From Bacilli bacterium (GTDB lineage: Bacteria > Bacillota_I > Bacilli_A > RFN20 > CAG-826): 64,000 nt of DNA. The translations under genes were made by a program, and so were the position numbers. The notes beneath the pieces are model-generated. The model did no database searches. It was given only the letters and a program-made list of their open reading frames with translations, and was not told the origin of the DNA. This document shows positions 52,587 through 61,662 of this stretch, one piece after another. Position 1 is the stretch's first letter. Each line of letters begins with the position of its first letter. The stretch is from the NCBI GenBank assembly GCA_017447165.1, contig JAFSOD010000004.1, positions 62,001 through 126,000 on the forward strand, read 5' to 3'.

Positions 52587-54002
52587 TTATTTTAAGAATT
52601 TAGAAAAGAGTTTCTTCTTCTTTTGAGTGTATGGATGTTCTCTTAAAGACAAATTGAAATGTGTGTGTCCAAATAGGACTGTAGATGGATGGGTGAATTC
52701 TTTAAATCCCCATACCCCATGATATGCCCCCATACCAGAATGACCAGTTCCATTAAATGGCACTCCTTTAACCATAATTTGCAGGCATACTTCGCTGACA
52801 CAGCCACTACCATATTGTTGGGAGCTCATAACTTTCTTGGCCCACTTCTTATTTTTAGTAAATAGATATAAAGCTAAGCCGTGTTCTCTTCTAGCAATAA
52901 TATCTAATAGTTCATCAATCTTATCATTATTAAATGGCACAACTGGGAGTAATGGTCCAAAGATTTCATGATTCACAATTGGCTCATCAATATTGACAGG
53001 ATAGATAATTGTTGGGGAGTATTTATTCTTTTCTTCATCACCTTCTCCGCCGAAGACAATGCGGTCACGATATTATTCTGCTTCATTAGCGATATTCACA
53101 TATGCAGAGTGGTCGATAAGCTTAGGATATTCTTCATTTTGATAAGCGCGTTCACCAATTTGCTTAGTGATTGCGAGTTTAAGTTCCACAATAAGCTGAG
53201 GAGCAACTTCTTTGGCCACTGCAACTCGGTTAATATTGATACAAACTTGACCAGAGTTACAAATCTTAAAGAAGGCGATTTTTCTCGCTGCGTCTTTAAT
53301 ATTTGCGTCATTTCTAACGATACACCAGTTACCAGTTTCTCCACCTAATTCAAGAGTGACAGGAGTTAAGTTTTTAGATGCCATTTCCATCACATGTTTA
53401 GCAACTTTTGGAGAACCCGTGTAGAAGATTTTATCTACTCTTTCTTCTAAACAATAATCAGCAACATCATGTCCACCATCAATTACTGCGATATATTCTT
53501 TTGGGAAGGTGTTAGATACCATCTTTTTCACTACTTCAGTGATTTTTTTAGATTTAGACGACATCTTTATAAGTGCGGTGTTGCCTCCGGCAATAGAGGA
53601 CGCTAATACACCAAGAGATAATAAAACTGGGAAATTAAATGGTGAAATAATTAAAGAAACACCGTAAGGCAACTTATATACCTTTGTAAATATAGATGGG
53701 AAAGCCGCTAAACCAGAAAAATGAATCTCTGGGCGATTCCATTTTGATAAACCTTTTAGATATTCGTTTATCTCCATGACTGTGTTGCCGATATCGCAGA
53801 AAAATGCTTCTGCTTCTGAGCGACCCAAATCTTCATATAATGCTTCTTCTAGTATCTGTTGATTATCTAGAATCATTTTTTTAAGCTTTTTTAATTGTTC
53901 TTTTCTAAACTTTACTGGCAACGTTTTGCCACTAAGAAAATATTCTCTTTGAGATAGCACAAGATCATGTATCTCGGTTTTGGTGTATTCCATAAAAACC
54001 AT
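52587..54002 (-). pseudogene. Aldehyde dehydrogenase interrupted by one in-frame stop
   Basis: The frame from 54002 to 52587 would encode a ~471-residue NAD(P)-dependent aldehyde dehydrogenase. Codon 310 is TAA (53073-53075); on both sides the same frame reads normal family sequence: VSLIISPFNFP, TLELGGE (general-base Glu), CNSGQVC (catalytic Cys) before it, and RIVFGGE, VNHEIFGPLLPVV and FNGTGHSGMGAYHG after it. A CAA to TAA change would explain it. Translation from 54002 alone gives 309 residues with the active-site Cys but without the C-terminal closing part. Recent inactivation, strain variation or a sequencing error are all possible. Confidence 0.85.
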
Positions 54003-54145
54003 CTATAAATATTTTACCTAATTTATAAGATAAAACGCTAAGAAGGTTTAAATTTTTACATGATAATAATTAATGTAATATTTAACCTTAAAGTGATGAT
54101 AATAAATAAAAATTATTAAATGCCAATTACAGTTGAAAACAATAA

Positions 54146-54787
54146 TCAAAAGATAAACAATGTATTACGTAATATGTTTCTTATATAACAGCAACTTCTA
54201 TTATTAATGTCGAGACTTTCAGTTTTTAAATTATCGTTAGTCAAATAATCTAACAAGTAAGAGGTTGCTAAAGAGGCAATCGTAGCCACCATCGGGCCAC
54301 TTACTCCATCTTTGGGAGAAGAAGTAACGTTATCACTAACTAAATCTTGTAGCGATCTAATTTTAAATAAGCAGTCAAGAACATCGGTAAGGGCAAAATA
54401 CATAAAATGCAATACATCAAAATGAATAAGTATTTTATTATTGAGTAAATATTCAAAAAGTATTCTCAACCTCGATTGTTTAATTGCTTCCACGAATTTG
54501 TTCTTTTTAAAGGCAAAAAATGAAAATTTAGAATCGGTAGGAACTTGTCTTGCTCCAACATATTTAAGCAAATCATCGAAGTCAATACTGCCGTTGACAG
54601 CTATGCCACCTAAAACAAAATACAAATTTTCTAAATCTCCATTATTGTCTTTGTCTTGTCCAATAATGCCTTTTTTAATATTGTTACTTTCATCAAAATA
54701 AAACGTCTTGTTAATTTTTATTTTTTTAACACTTATCTTATTTAAACTTTCGCTACAAAAATTTATGTAATCGTCTAGTTTTGACAT
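54146..54787 (-). CDS. DUF3800-like protein
   Basis: 213 residues. FYFDESNNIKKG followed by LYFVLGGIAVNG near the N-terminus fits the DUF3800 family, predicted RNase H-fold nucleases that begin with a YxDESG strand and are often linked to mobile elements or defence. The rest (ILIHFDVLHFMYFALTDVL) is compatible but not diagnostic. It lies 58 bases downstream of a HipA-like kinase gene and in the same direction. The AT content is higher than in housekeeping neighbours, suggesting transfer. Function unproven. Confidence 0.6.
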   Translation of the reverse strand: MSKLDDYINFCSESLNKISVKKIKINKTFYFDESNNIKKGIIGQDKDNNGDLENLYFVLGGIAVNGSIDFDDLLKYVGARQVPTDSKFSFFAFKKNKFVEAIKQSRLRILFEYLLNNKILIHFDVLHFMYFALTDVLDCLFKIRSLQDLVSDNVTSSPKDGVSGPMVATIASLATSYLLDYLTNDNLKTESLDINNRSCCYIRNILRNTLFIF

Positions 54788-54845
54788 TTAAATTTCCTTT
54801 TAATTAGCACTGCACATAATCTGAATTAATTAAAACACATTGCAA

Positions 54846-55823
54846 TTAAAGAGTCTTAATCAATTTTTCAAATCTTATTTCCATAGTTTTAATGAAAAAT
54901 TGTTTTTGAATATCACTAATTATCCTTATACCATTTTCCTCACAAGGTAAATCATTTATAAAAGATTTAATATCGGCCCATTTAGTTGTTATCTTAGAAA
55001 CAACAGATTGCAGTGCTGCCTTAAGTTGCTCATCAAGATGGTTTTCTTTCAATTTTCTAAAAAAGTTTCTAAAGTTTAATAGTTCATTATTAACTGTGTA
55101 ATAGCACATTCCGTTTAAAGCGGAATTTTCTAACGCTGATTGATCGGATAAAAGTTTCAAAAGTTTTTCATCACTATGTTTTGAAACAAATGAGGCACCA
55201 TTATCATATATGGGCGCTGGGCTGTAGGTATTTAAAGAAGGGTCATATAAGAATCCCCAGTTATTTTTGTTTCGGTCATTGTTGTTAATTAGGCAATCAA
55301 TTATTAAAACTTCCCAAAACAATTTTTGCGATTCTGGATTATTAATAAAAATGCTATTTTCCTTAAATTGGAGAATAATTTCTTCTATTGGAACGGTGTG
55401 AGAAGAAATGCCTTTTGATTTATATTCAGGCAAGGACATCTTCAATTCAGATAATTTGATTTGAAGTCCATCGCTGTAATTATTTTTGATAGCTTCGTAA
55501 TCGATTAATTTTAAACGACCGTTGTTAGTAAAATCTTGACAGGCTACAACCAATTGTTTTCGATTAATCTTTTCATTGTTAAAAATTCCTAATGATGCTT
55601 TATGCACATTGTATCCAAGTATTTCAAATATATGACTACCAACATACTCGCTTAATGGCGAGGTGGTAAAAGATATATCAACTTTATCAAATGTAGATGT
55701 TTCTTGTGGAAATTTAATGAGCCAGTGTGAGCCATTCCAAATGACGCCACGCTTTAAACCGGCGTTGCCGCCATATAAAAGATTACTTTGTGGCAATTTA
55801 GTAAAATCCATTAAAAACGACAT
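54846..55823 (-). CDS. HipA-like serine/threonine kinase (CtkA type)
   Basis: 325 residues. The catalytic loop LINNNDRNKNNWGFLYD and the metal-binding SPAPIYDNGASF match HipA/CtkA-type kinases; the N-terminal LLYGGNAGLKRGVIWNG is the phosphate loop region. Family members phosphorylate tRNA synthetases or other targets and act as toxins. No HipB-type antitoxin gene is adjacent. Expression seems guarded instead: a hairpin terminator (55838-55861) stands just before its GGAGG ribosome binding site, and two direct repeats lie upstream. It may form a unit with the DUF3800-like gene. Confidence 0.8.
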   Translation of the reverse strand: MSFLMDFTKLPQSNLLYGGNAGLKRGVIWNGSHWLIKFPQETSTFDKVDISFTTSPLSEYVGSHIFEILGYNVHKASLGIFNNEKINRKQLVVACQDFTNNGRLKLIDYEAIKNNYSDGLQIKLSELKMSLPEYKSKGISSHTVPIEEIILQFKENSIFINNPESQKLFWEVLIIDCLINNNDRNKNNWGFLYDPSLNTYSPAPIYDNGASFVSKHSDEKLLKLLSDQSALENSALNGMCYYTVNNELLNFRNFFRKLKENHLDEQLKAALQSVVSKITTKWADIKSFINDLPCEENGIRIISDIQKQFFIKTMEIRFEKLIKTL

Positions 55824-55837
55824 ACAACACCTCCATA

Positions 55838-55861
55838 AAAATAAAAAGCCGTTAAACGGCT
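55838..55861 (-). terminator. Attenuator-like hairpin before the HipA-like gene
   Basis: Minus-strand stem AGCCGTT/AACGGCT followed by TTTTATTTTT, ending about 10 bases before the ribosome binding site. It would stop transcripts entering the kinase gene unless it is prevented from folding. Confidence 0.7.
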
Positions 55862-55873
55862 CCTAATTAAGGC

Positions 55874-55941
55874 ACTACCTGTGAGGTCTTAATAAGTAAT
55901 CAAGAGCATTATTTAATCGGTATACATTTACTACCTGTGAG
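55874..55941 (-). repeat. Two direct repeats upstream of the HipA-like gene
   Basis: ACTACCTGTGAG occurs at 55874-55885 and 55930-55941, 56 bases apart. Likely regulatory sites; too few and too short for a CRISPR array. Confidence 0.6.
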
Positions 55942-56075
55942 AAATAATTGCCGTAATTCTCTTGACGCTTATATTATTTCATAATTATTTGTTTCTTACA
56001 AATGATTTTATTAGTATTTATCAGTTATCTGGGTGGTTCACAGTCATCCAAAAATTACAAAAAAAGATGATATAT

Positions 56076-56109
56076 AAAAAATGGCAGATTATAAATTCTG
56101 CCATTTTTA
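56076..56109. terminator. Bidirectional hairpin terminator
   Basis: Stem ATGGCAGA/TCTGCCAT (56081-56104) flanked by A run and T run, so it can work on both strands. Confidence 0.65.
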
Positions 56110-56235
56110 GTTTTTTCACAAGTTTGTCCTTATTGTACGCCTTAAATGCCTTGACAAAACAAATTTTTGTGTGATTTAAAACCCATTTTTCTTCCTTTTG
56201 CGGGGCTCGATCACGTTTTCTTTCCACAACAAATA

Positions 56236-56287
56236 AAAAAGAGAGCCTCTCGACCTAGATAGTAGCTATACCGAGAAGCTCTTTTTG
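56236..56287. terminator. Long hairpin, probable bidirectional terminator
   Basis: GAGCCTCTCG pairs with CGAGAAGCTC around an 18-20 base loop that itself can fold (TAG..CTA). A runs and T runs flank it on both sides. Confidence 0.6.
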
Positions 56288-56467
56288 TTTTATTTAGTTT
56301 GCACCACTAGAACACCCTATTTTCAGTTCAAACACATAAGTATTAATGCAAAGTGCAAAATTTAGGGGTGCGAACATTTTAACGATAATTTCAGTATCCA
56401 ATGAATACTTTTTACCTGTTGCCTTAATGAAAAATCCGTAAAAAACATAATAAAACAAGAAAAAAAG

Positions 56468-56492
56468 CGAATTTGCCTAGGCATTTTTGCTG
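56468..56492 (-). terminator. Terminator downstream of tRNA-Ala
   Basis: Minus-strand imperfect stem centred on TGCC-TA-GGCA with AGC/GCT ends, followed by TTTTTTTC. Confidence 0.6.
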
Positions 56493-56503
56493 TTTCTTCA
56501 TTA

Positions 56504-56579
56504 TGGTGGATCCGACGAGGATCGAACTCGCTACCTCCTCCATGCCATGGAGGCGCTCTCCCAGGTGAGCTACGGACCC
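56504..56579 (-). tRNA. tRNA-Ala (anticodon GGC)
   Basis: 76 bases with encoded CCA. Acceptor GGGTCCG/CGGATCC, D arm AGCTCACCTGGGAGAGC, anticodon stem CCTCC/GGAGG with loop ATGGCAT (anticodon GGC), T loop TTCGATC. Reads GCC and GCT codons. The accessory genes at 51.4-55.8 kb lie on its 3' side, a common place for integration, although no duplicated 3' end was found. Confidence 0.95.
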
Positions 56580-56632
56580 AGCGCTATAAATTATATATAT
56601 AAGAGGAAGAAAATATCAACAAGATAATTAGA

Positions 56633-57457
56633 TTATTTGCGTTTACTCAAAGCGTAATCTTTCATATTTGAAAATGTATAGCCATGTTCCTTTAAAGTAT
56701 TAATCATTTCTTTTATAGAATCCAAATAGGTTTCTCTATTTTTGGTTAAATACTTTCTTTGTCCACTCACAATTCCTTTTTTAGGAACTGGCAAATACCC
56801 TTTATGAATTTCAAATGGATGGAAATATATCATAAAAGTATCATGCTTTTTCATGTGCTTAAGTAGGACTCTATTTAAAGCGTTTCCTTTAAGGAAGCGA
56901 TAGAACCCTCCTCCAGAAAGTAAAACTGTCTTAAATGGGAATTTGTAAATATTAGGAGCAAATTCATATAGTCCGTTTCTTATATAAATATAACCATATT
57001 CCTTTTTAAAAGATCTATTTGGTTTGATAACGCTTGAATCATAAACAAAACCTTCTTCCAATAAGACATCAAATAATTCTTTTTTATATTCCCATCGTGG
57101 GAAACGGAAGCCAACTGGTACAACACCTAATTCTTCTTTGATAATTTTTTTAGACTCCTCTATCTCTTTTCTAAAATCTTCTTTACTAAATTTCTTATAG
57201 CTTCGATGATGTAAACAGTGAAGAGCGATTTCGTGACCTTGTTTAATAGCCTCTAATAAATAAGGCTTACAGTATTTGATAAAATCTACAGTCACAAAAA
57301 ACGTACCTTTAATATTGTGCTTAGATAAAAAATTCGCGTAAATTAAAACTTCTTCTGCGCAGTTATATTTTTGGTCTCTATCAATATCAGTATTATTTAA
57401 ACAAGACGTATCAAAATAAGATTCTACGTCCATGGTTAAAAAGGCTAATTTATTCAT
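56633..57457 (-). CDS. Polysaccharide deacetylase (NodB family)
   Basis: 274 residues. Metal-dependent deacetylase of surface glycans or peptidoglycan. Motif 1 TMDVE (catalytic/metal Asp), motif 2 HEIALHCLHHRSY (metal His pair) and GFRFPRW are visible; the C-terminal FHPFEIH is the later catalytic His region. No signal peptide, so a cytoplasmic or lipid-linked substrate is possible. Last gene of the plsC-fakB-fakA-hydrolase operon; it overlaps the hydrolase by one base. Confidence 0.88.
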   Translation of the reverse strand: MNKLAFLTMDVESYFDTSCLNNTDIDRDQKYNCAEEVLIYANFLSKHNIKGTFFVTVDFIKYCKPYLLEAIKQGHEIALHCLHHRSYKKFSKEDFRKEIEESKKIIKEELGVVPVGFRFPRWEYKKELFDVLLEEGFVYDSSVIKPNRSFKKEYGYIYIRNGLYEFAPNIYKFPFKTVLLSGGGFYRFLKGNALNRVLLKHMKKHDTFMIYFHPFEIHKGYLPVPKKGIVSGQRKYLTKNRETYLDSIKEMINTLKEHGYTFSNMKDYALSKRK

Positions 57458-58395
57458 TAGAAGAATTCCTTTAAGAATCTCATAATCGCTTCATCATATT
57501 CTTTGGTGTTGTGGAAGCGGATATGAGAATGTTCACCAACAGGGAACCACTCCAAACGTTTAGGGGCAGTAACTTTATTAAACAACTTTTCAGATTGATC
57601 AGGTTTAGCAAAGCTATCTTTCTTACTATATAGGAATAAAACTGGAACTTTAACTCTATCAATCTCTTTAATAGGACTATTTCTTTTTAAAGATTTGCCC
57701 GCTCTTAAAGACACTAAACCTAATACTTCAGCGGTATGTGGGAATGTTGGCTTATTTCTTTTTCTTAATTGGTTATTAAATAACTCTTTAAAGGTTGTAT
57801 ATGTTCCTTCACAGGTAATTCCTTTAAGATTATTTGGATAATCTTTTTGGGCTAATAAATGAATACCGGTGGCACTGCCAATACAAATGCCGTGGATATG
57901 AACATGTTTAATTCCAAACTCTTCGTCTAAGAATTTTGCCCAATTAGCGATATCTTGATATTCCTTTAATCCTATAGTGTTATATTTTCCTTCGCTTAAC
58001 CCATGGCAGCGGTTATCAATTGCTAAAACGTTATAACCACTTCTTTTATATGGCTCAGAGAAATAATATGAATAAGTTCCAGATTCACTTCTTCCAGGAA
58101 TAACGATAACTGCCTTATCAAAACCAAAATCAAAATATTCACCAACTAAATGAAAACCACAAGAATCAATCTCAACACGTTTACGGTATTTTTCATTATC
58201 TTCACCCCATTTTTTGCCTTCATCAAACATTGTTTGAAGTTCAGAGTCTGGCCAAGAAACTGTTCTAGACCATTTTTCCGGGGATGTTCTTACGAATAAT
58301 TTTGTGTAGATGATACAAGAAATAATAAAAGTTAGGAGGAAATACATGAATATGCCTCCTACTACTAGACCAACAATTAACCAGATCCACCACAT
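57457..58395 (-). CDS. Alpha/beta hydrolase with apparent Cys nucleophile, membrane-anchored
   Basis: 312 residues. One N-terminal membrane helix (LIVGLVVGGIFMYFLLTFIISCI) then an alpha/beta-hydrolase fold: VIVIPGRSESGTYS (oxyanion strand), AIDNRCHGLSEGKY, nucleophile elbow HGICIGSATG, acid SKKDSF and histidine GEHSH. The elbow has Cys where Ser is usual (GxSxG becomes GICIG). Substrate unknown; position in a fatty-acid and phospholipid operon suggests a lipid ester. Start overlaps the FakA stop. Confidence 0.8.
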   Translation of the reverse strand: MWWIWLIVGLVVGGIFMYFLLTFIISCIIYTKLFVRTSPEKWSRTVSWPDSELQTMFDEGKKWGEDNEKYRKRVEIDSCGFHLVGEYFDFGFDKAVIVIPGRSESGTYSYYFSEPYKRSGYNVLAIDNRCHGLSEGKYNTIGLKEYQDIANWAKFLDEEFGIKHVHIHGICIGSATGIHLLAQKDYPNNLKGITCEGTYTTFKELFNNQLRKRNKPTFPHTAEVLGLVSLRAGKSLKRNSPIKEIDRVKVPVLFLYSKKDSFAKPDQSEKLFNKVTAPKRLEWFPVGEHSHIRFHNTKEYDEAIMRFLKEFF

Positions 58396-60029
58396 TAGAA
58401 TAGACCTATGAGGACATCGTAAATATCTTGTCCGCCTTTCGTAATTTGATAATCTATATTTCCGATTGAAGATAAGGCATTTCCTAAATCTTCTTCTAAC
58501 TCATCAGAAACGTCATTTGATAGATAGATAACCATTCCTGTTTTTTCAGTTAAATCAATACTTTCTATTGCCTTTTGTAAGCATCCAATTAATGTATCAG
58601 AAACAGCGACTAATTCATCATTAATTAAGGCGATTTTGTCATTAATTTTACAGCAAAACCCATCTTTTTCATAGTTTTTGGTTGCGTTAGTCACTCCGAT
58701 TGTAGTAGCTAATTTTATATTGGTATGGAAGGCGTTTAATCTATCATTAGTGTTCCCATCGGGTAAATCCATTTGAAGAGCGACGATGCCTTCAATCATG
58801 GTTTTAGTTGGAACGATAAATACACGATCTTTTGCTCTAGCAATATCAATCGCCTGATGAGCAGCTCCAAAGGTATTGATGTTATTAGGGAATATCACAA
58901 TCTTTTCGGCATTAACTGCTTCAATCGCATCTAAAAATTCGCTACTAGAAGCATTCATATTTCCAGAAGCAGAAATAACATAATCACATCCTAGTTCACG
59001 ATAAACATTTTCGATTTCATTTCCGTTAACAACAGCAACGATGCCTAACTTTTTAGCAGGCTTATCGCTTTTTGCTTTTACAACAGAAAACTCATTATGT
59101 TGAAGTTGCATATTCTCTAGTTTGAAACTAATGAATTCACCAAATTTCTTTGCAAAATCAATTATAGGAGATGGGTTTAAAGTATGAATGTGAACTTTGA
59201 CAATAGTTCCTTCTTTTAGGCAGACTATTGAATTTCCAAGTTCCTTGATGTGATTTATAAAATTATTGAGATTAAATTCTTTAACACTACCTTTTTGATT
59301 GAGTAGTTGGAGCAAAAACTCCATGCAATATCCTTCAACAAATTCACTATTCTCATCAAAGTATAAAGGCTCCACTGGTTTTGGTTGAGTGTTTATCAAA
59401 CTTTCATCAGCCTCAACTGAATCACCAATAAGGTATTTATAAATACCTTCAAAGATAACAATATAGCCATAAGCACCGCTATCAACGACATTTGATTCTT
59501 TTAAGACTTCTAGTTTTTCTGGAGTTTGTTGTAAAGAACGATACATGGACTCTAAATATAGTTTTATGGATTGTTCAAAAGATATTTTTCCTCTGATTTG
59601 CGATTTAATATTTTCAATGCCTTCCCTTGTTACCGTTAAAATTGTGCCTTCAACAGGATTCACCACTGCTTTATAAGCAGTTCTATAGCCAGTAATTAAA
59701 GCATCTCTAAATTCGCCAGGGTTAACAATTCCTTTCTTTTCTAATTCAACGGACATACCTTTGAATAATTGAGAAAGAATAACTCCAGAGTTGCCTCTAG
59801 CACCAAGTAACATTCCAGCAGCTAAATCGCATAAATATAAACCTAAGTGTTTTGATTTTTGCGTTCTTTTAAAACCGTTTTCTAAAGTTAAACGCATATT
59901 AGTTCCAGTATCGCCATCCGCCACAGGAAAAACATTCATGCTGTTTATTCTTTGTTCAGCAAGACGAATGTTATTCAATCCGTTTTGGATCATTGACTGA
60001 AAGTCATATCCGTTTATACTTTGTCTCAT
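58395..60029 (-). CDS. fakA: Fatty acid kinase catalytic subunit
   Basis: FakA/YloV phosphorylates FakB-bound fatty acids so they can enter phospholipids. 544 residues: N-terminal DAK2-like kinase domain with VFPVADGDTGTNMRLTL (metal-binding Asp residues near 38-40) and LLGARGNSGVILSQLF, a middle domain (~240-320, with HIHTLNPSP) and a C-terminal DegV-like domain. Directly after fakB with overlapping stop/start, and downstream of plsC, forming a coherent fatty-acid uptake route. Confidence 0.93.
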   Translation of the reverse strand: MRQSINGYDFQSMIQNGLNNIRLAEQRINSMNVFPVADGDTGTNMRLTLENGFKRTQKSKHLGLYLCDLAAGMLLGARGNSGVILSQLFKGMSVELEKKGIVNPGEFRDALITGYRTAYKAVVNPVEGTILTVTREGIENIKSQIRGKISFEQSIKLYLESMYRSLQQTPEKLEVLKESNVVDSGAYGYIVIFEGIYKYLIGDSVEADESLINTQPKPVEPLYFDENSEFVEGYCMEFLLQLLNQKGSVKEFNLNNFINHIKELGNSIVCLKEGTIVKVHIHTLNPSPIIDFAKKFGEFISFKLENMQLQHNEFSVVKAKSDKPAKKLGIVAVVNGNEIENVYRELGCDYVISASGNMNASSSEFLDAIEAVNAEKIVIFPNNINTFGAAHQAIDIARAKDRVFIVPTKTMIEGIVALQMDLPDGNTNDRLNAFHTNIKLATTIGVTNATKNYEKDGFCCKINDKIALINDELVAVSDTLIGCLQKAIESIDLTEKTGMVIYLSNDVSDELEEDLGNALSSIGNIDYQITKGGQDIYDVLIGLF

Positions 60030-60961
60030 TAATTCTCTAATAATTCTTTCATGGCAGCGCTTTCTTCAACTAAGCCTTCAGAAATAGGTTTGCCATAATA
60101 ATATGCCGCCATTAATCCAGGACCAATATTGATACCACAGTTAGAGTAGACATCACAAACATACGCTCCTTTAGGGTGGAACTTTTCAACAATTAAATTC
60201 TTAAATTTCTCGGCTTGTTTATGTTCGTTACTAGTCGCAATAAATATTAATTGCTTTTCTGGTTCTTCGATGTGTCTGGCCATATATTCTAAAAGAATAT
60301 TCATAGTCTTATCTTCACCTTTGCCTTTGCCAATAACAGTAGTCATACCATTATAGTCAAATTCTCCAATTGGTTTGATTCCAATTAAAGTGCCAAAGAA
60401 CGCTTTAGCATGTGTGATTCTTCCTTTTTTAGCAACGAAACTTAAATCATCCATCCAACCAGTTTGATGGAATCTATTTTTGTTTTCTTCTAACCAGTCA
60501 AAAGCTTCCTTAGCGGATTTACCCTCTTTTCTTAATTCAGATAAGTAAACACACATAAGTCCTGCAACTGGACCAAATCTTCTCGAATCACAAATATATA
60601 TTTCTGCTTTAGGATATTCTCTTAACACTAATTCTTTTGCAGAATTCATAAATGAATATGTTCCACTTAACGCTCCAGAAATACAAACAGCGATCACTGC
60701 CTCTTTTGCTTCAGCGTGTTTTTTAAAGACTAATCGGAATTCTTCAATACTAGCAGGTGAACTTTGAAATCCCGATGGGTTCTTTTTAAGTTCATTATAA
60801 AATGTTTCTCTATCAAATTCATCCCATGTGCAGTCTCCTACATGTTCTTTACCATCAGGTGTAGTAAAGTGACCAGGAATTAGTTCAATATCATATTCTT
60901 GTCTAAATTCTCTAGATATGTCACATGTGACATCCGCTGAGATAATAAATTTTTTATCCAT
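60029..60961 (-). CDS. fakB: Fatty-acid-binding DegV family protein
   Basis: 310 residues, DegV fold: binds a fatty acid and presents its carboxylate to FakA. SADVTCDIS near the start, GFQSSPASIEEF (ligand-binding Ser), VCISGALSGTYSF and NCGINIGPGL at the C-terminal end are family blocks. An AGGGG ribosome binding site precedes the ATG. Which chain types it prefers cannot be read from sequence. Confidence 0.93.
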   Translation of the reverse strand: MDKKFIISADVTCDISREFRQEYDIELIPGHFTTPDGKEHVGDCTWDEFDRETFYNELKKNPSGFQSSPASIEEFRLVFKKHAEAKEAVIAVCISGALSGTYSFMNSAKELVLREYPKAEIYICDSRRFGPVAGLMCVYLSELRKEGKSAKEAFDWLEENKNRFHQTGWMDDLSFVAKKGRITHAKAFFGTLIGIKPIGEFDYNGMTTVIGKGKGEDKTMNILLEYMARHIEEPEKQLIFIATSNEHKQAEKFKNLIVEKFHPKGAYVCDVYSNCGINIGPGLMAAYYYGKPISEGLVEESAAMKELLEN

Positions 60962-60997
60962 AATCTATCCCCTGCTTTTAAATAAAATCATTTAAAA

Positions 60998-61654
60998 TTA
61001 TGCTCTTTTTTGTCCTTTAGAGCAAAGAATTTCTAATTCTTTTTCTTTATTTTGTAATTCTTTAGCTACTTCCTTAACAGTATTTGTATTTAATCCTCGA
61101 CCATTTAAATACTCTTTTACATCAAACTCTTTGCCAACATATAAACGTAATCTTGAATACCAATGTTTTCTTTTTTCTAGATAAACTGGTCTAATAGGGA
61201 CATTTGCCTTAAACGCCATCATTACTATTCCACCTTTAAATTGGTTTAATTCTTCTTGTTCGACATTAATATGTCCCTCAGGAAACATTGAAACCATATT
61301 GCCTTTTTCTAAATTAGAAGTGATTTCTTTAAACGATGACATAGAGAAACTTTCTCTATTAATCTCAATACATAAAAAACATGTTTTAAATAAGAATCTT
61401 TTCCACTTAGTAGAACACACTTCATTCGTGGTCACAAAGTGATGTCTTCTTCTAAATAGACAGCAGATTAAATAGAATGGGTCTTTCATACTGTTATGAT
61501 TAGCCATTAAGATAAAACCACCTTTAAATCCTGTCTTAGCCTCGCTTGATACATAAATCTTTTTAGGCCTAAAGAACAATAAAAGTGGCCATCCTGTTAA
61601 TCTAATAAAATCGTAGAAGAAGTATCTAAATGAGAATAATGGTGCCTTTTTCAT
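60998..61654 (-). CDS. plsC: 1-acyl-glycerol-3-phosphate acyltransferase
   Basis: 218 residues. The acyltransferase HX4D motif is present in MANHNSMKDPF; motif III is MFPEGHIN. It adds the second acyl chain in phospholipid synthesis. First gene of an operon with fakB and fakA, which produce acyl phosphates from host or environmental fatty acids. Promoter TATCAA-17-TAAAGT ends eight bases before the ATG, so the leader is one or two bases long; a 14-base palindrome fills the promoter spacer. Confidence 0.92.
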   Translation of the reverse strand: MKKAPLFSFRYFFYDFIRLTGWPLLLFFRPKKIYVSSEAKTGFKGGFILMANHNSMKDPFYLICCLFRRRHHFVTTNEVCSTKWKRFLFKTCFLCIEINRESFSMSSFKEITSNLEKGNMVSMFPEGHINVEQEELNQFKGGIVMMAFKANVPIRPVYLEKRKHWYSRLRLYVGKEFDVKEYLNGRGLNTNTVKEVAKELQNKEKELEILCSKGQKRA

Positions 61655-61662
61655 TATTTAAT

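Larger units (their letters stand above)
55942..56467. other. Non-coding region with stacked hairpins
   Basis: No supported gene. It contains two hairpin terminators (56076-56109 and 56236-56287) and an imperfect 11-base inverted repeat pair, GTTTGCACCAC (56297-56307) and GGGGTGCGAAC (56365-56375), that could bound a degraded small mobile element. Open frames here run through the hairpins and show no family features. Confidence 0.55.

Noticed and set aside
52587-54002. Recoding of the internal TAA in aldehyde dehydrogenase
   Set aside because: TAA is the common stop in this window and no recoding signal is visible; mutation is simpler.
55874-55941. Short CRISPR array
   Set aside because: Only two 12-base repeats, no regular spacers and no cas genes.
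56021-56227. 68-residue minus-strand frame
   Set aside because: It runs through a bidirectional terminator hairpin, has no recognisable domain and no convincing ribosome binding site; possibly a degraded fragment only.
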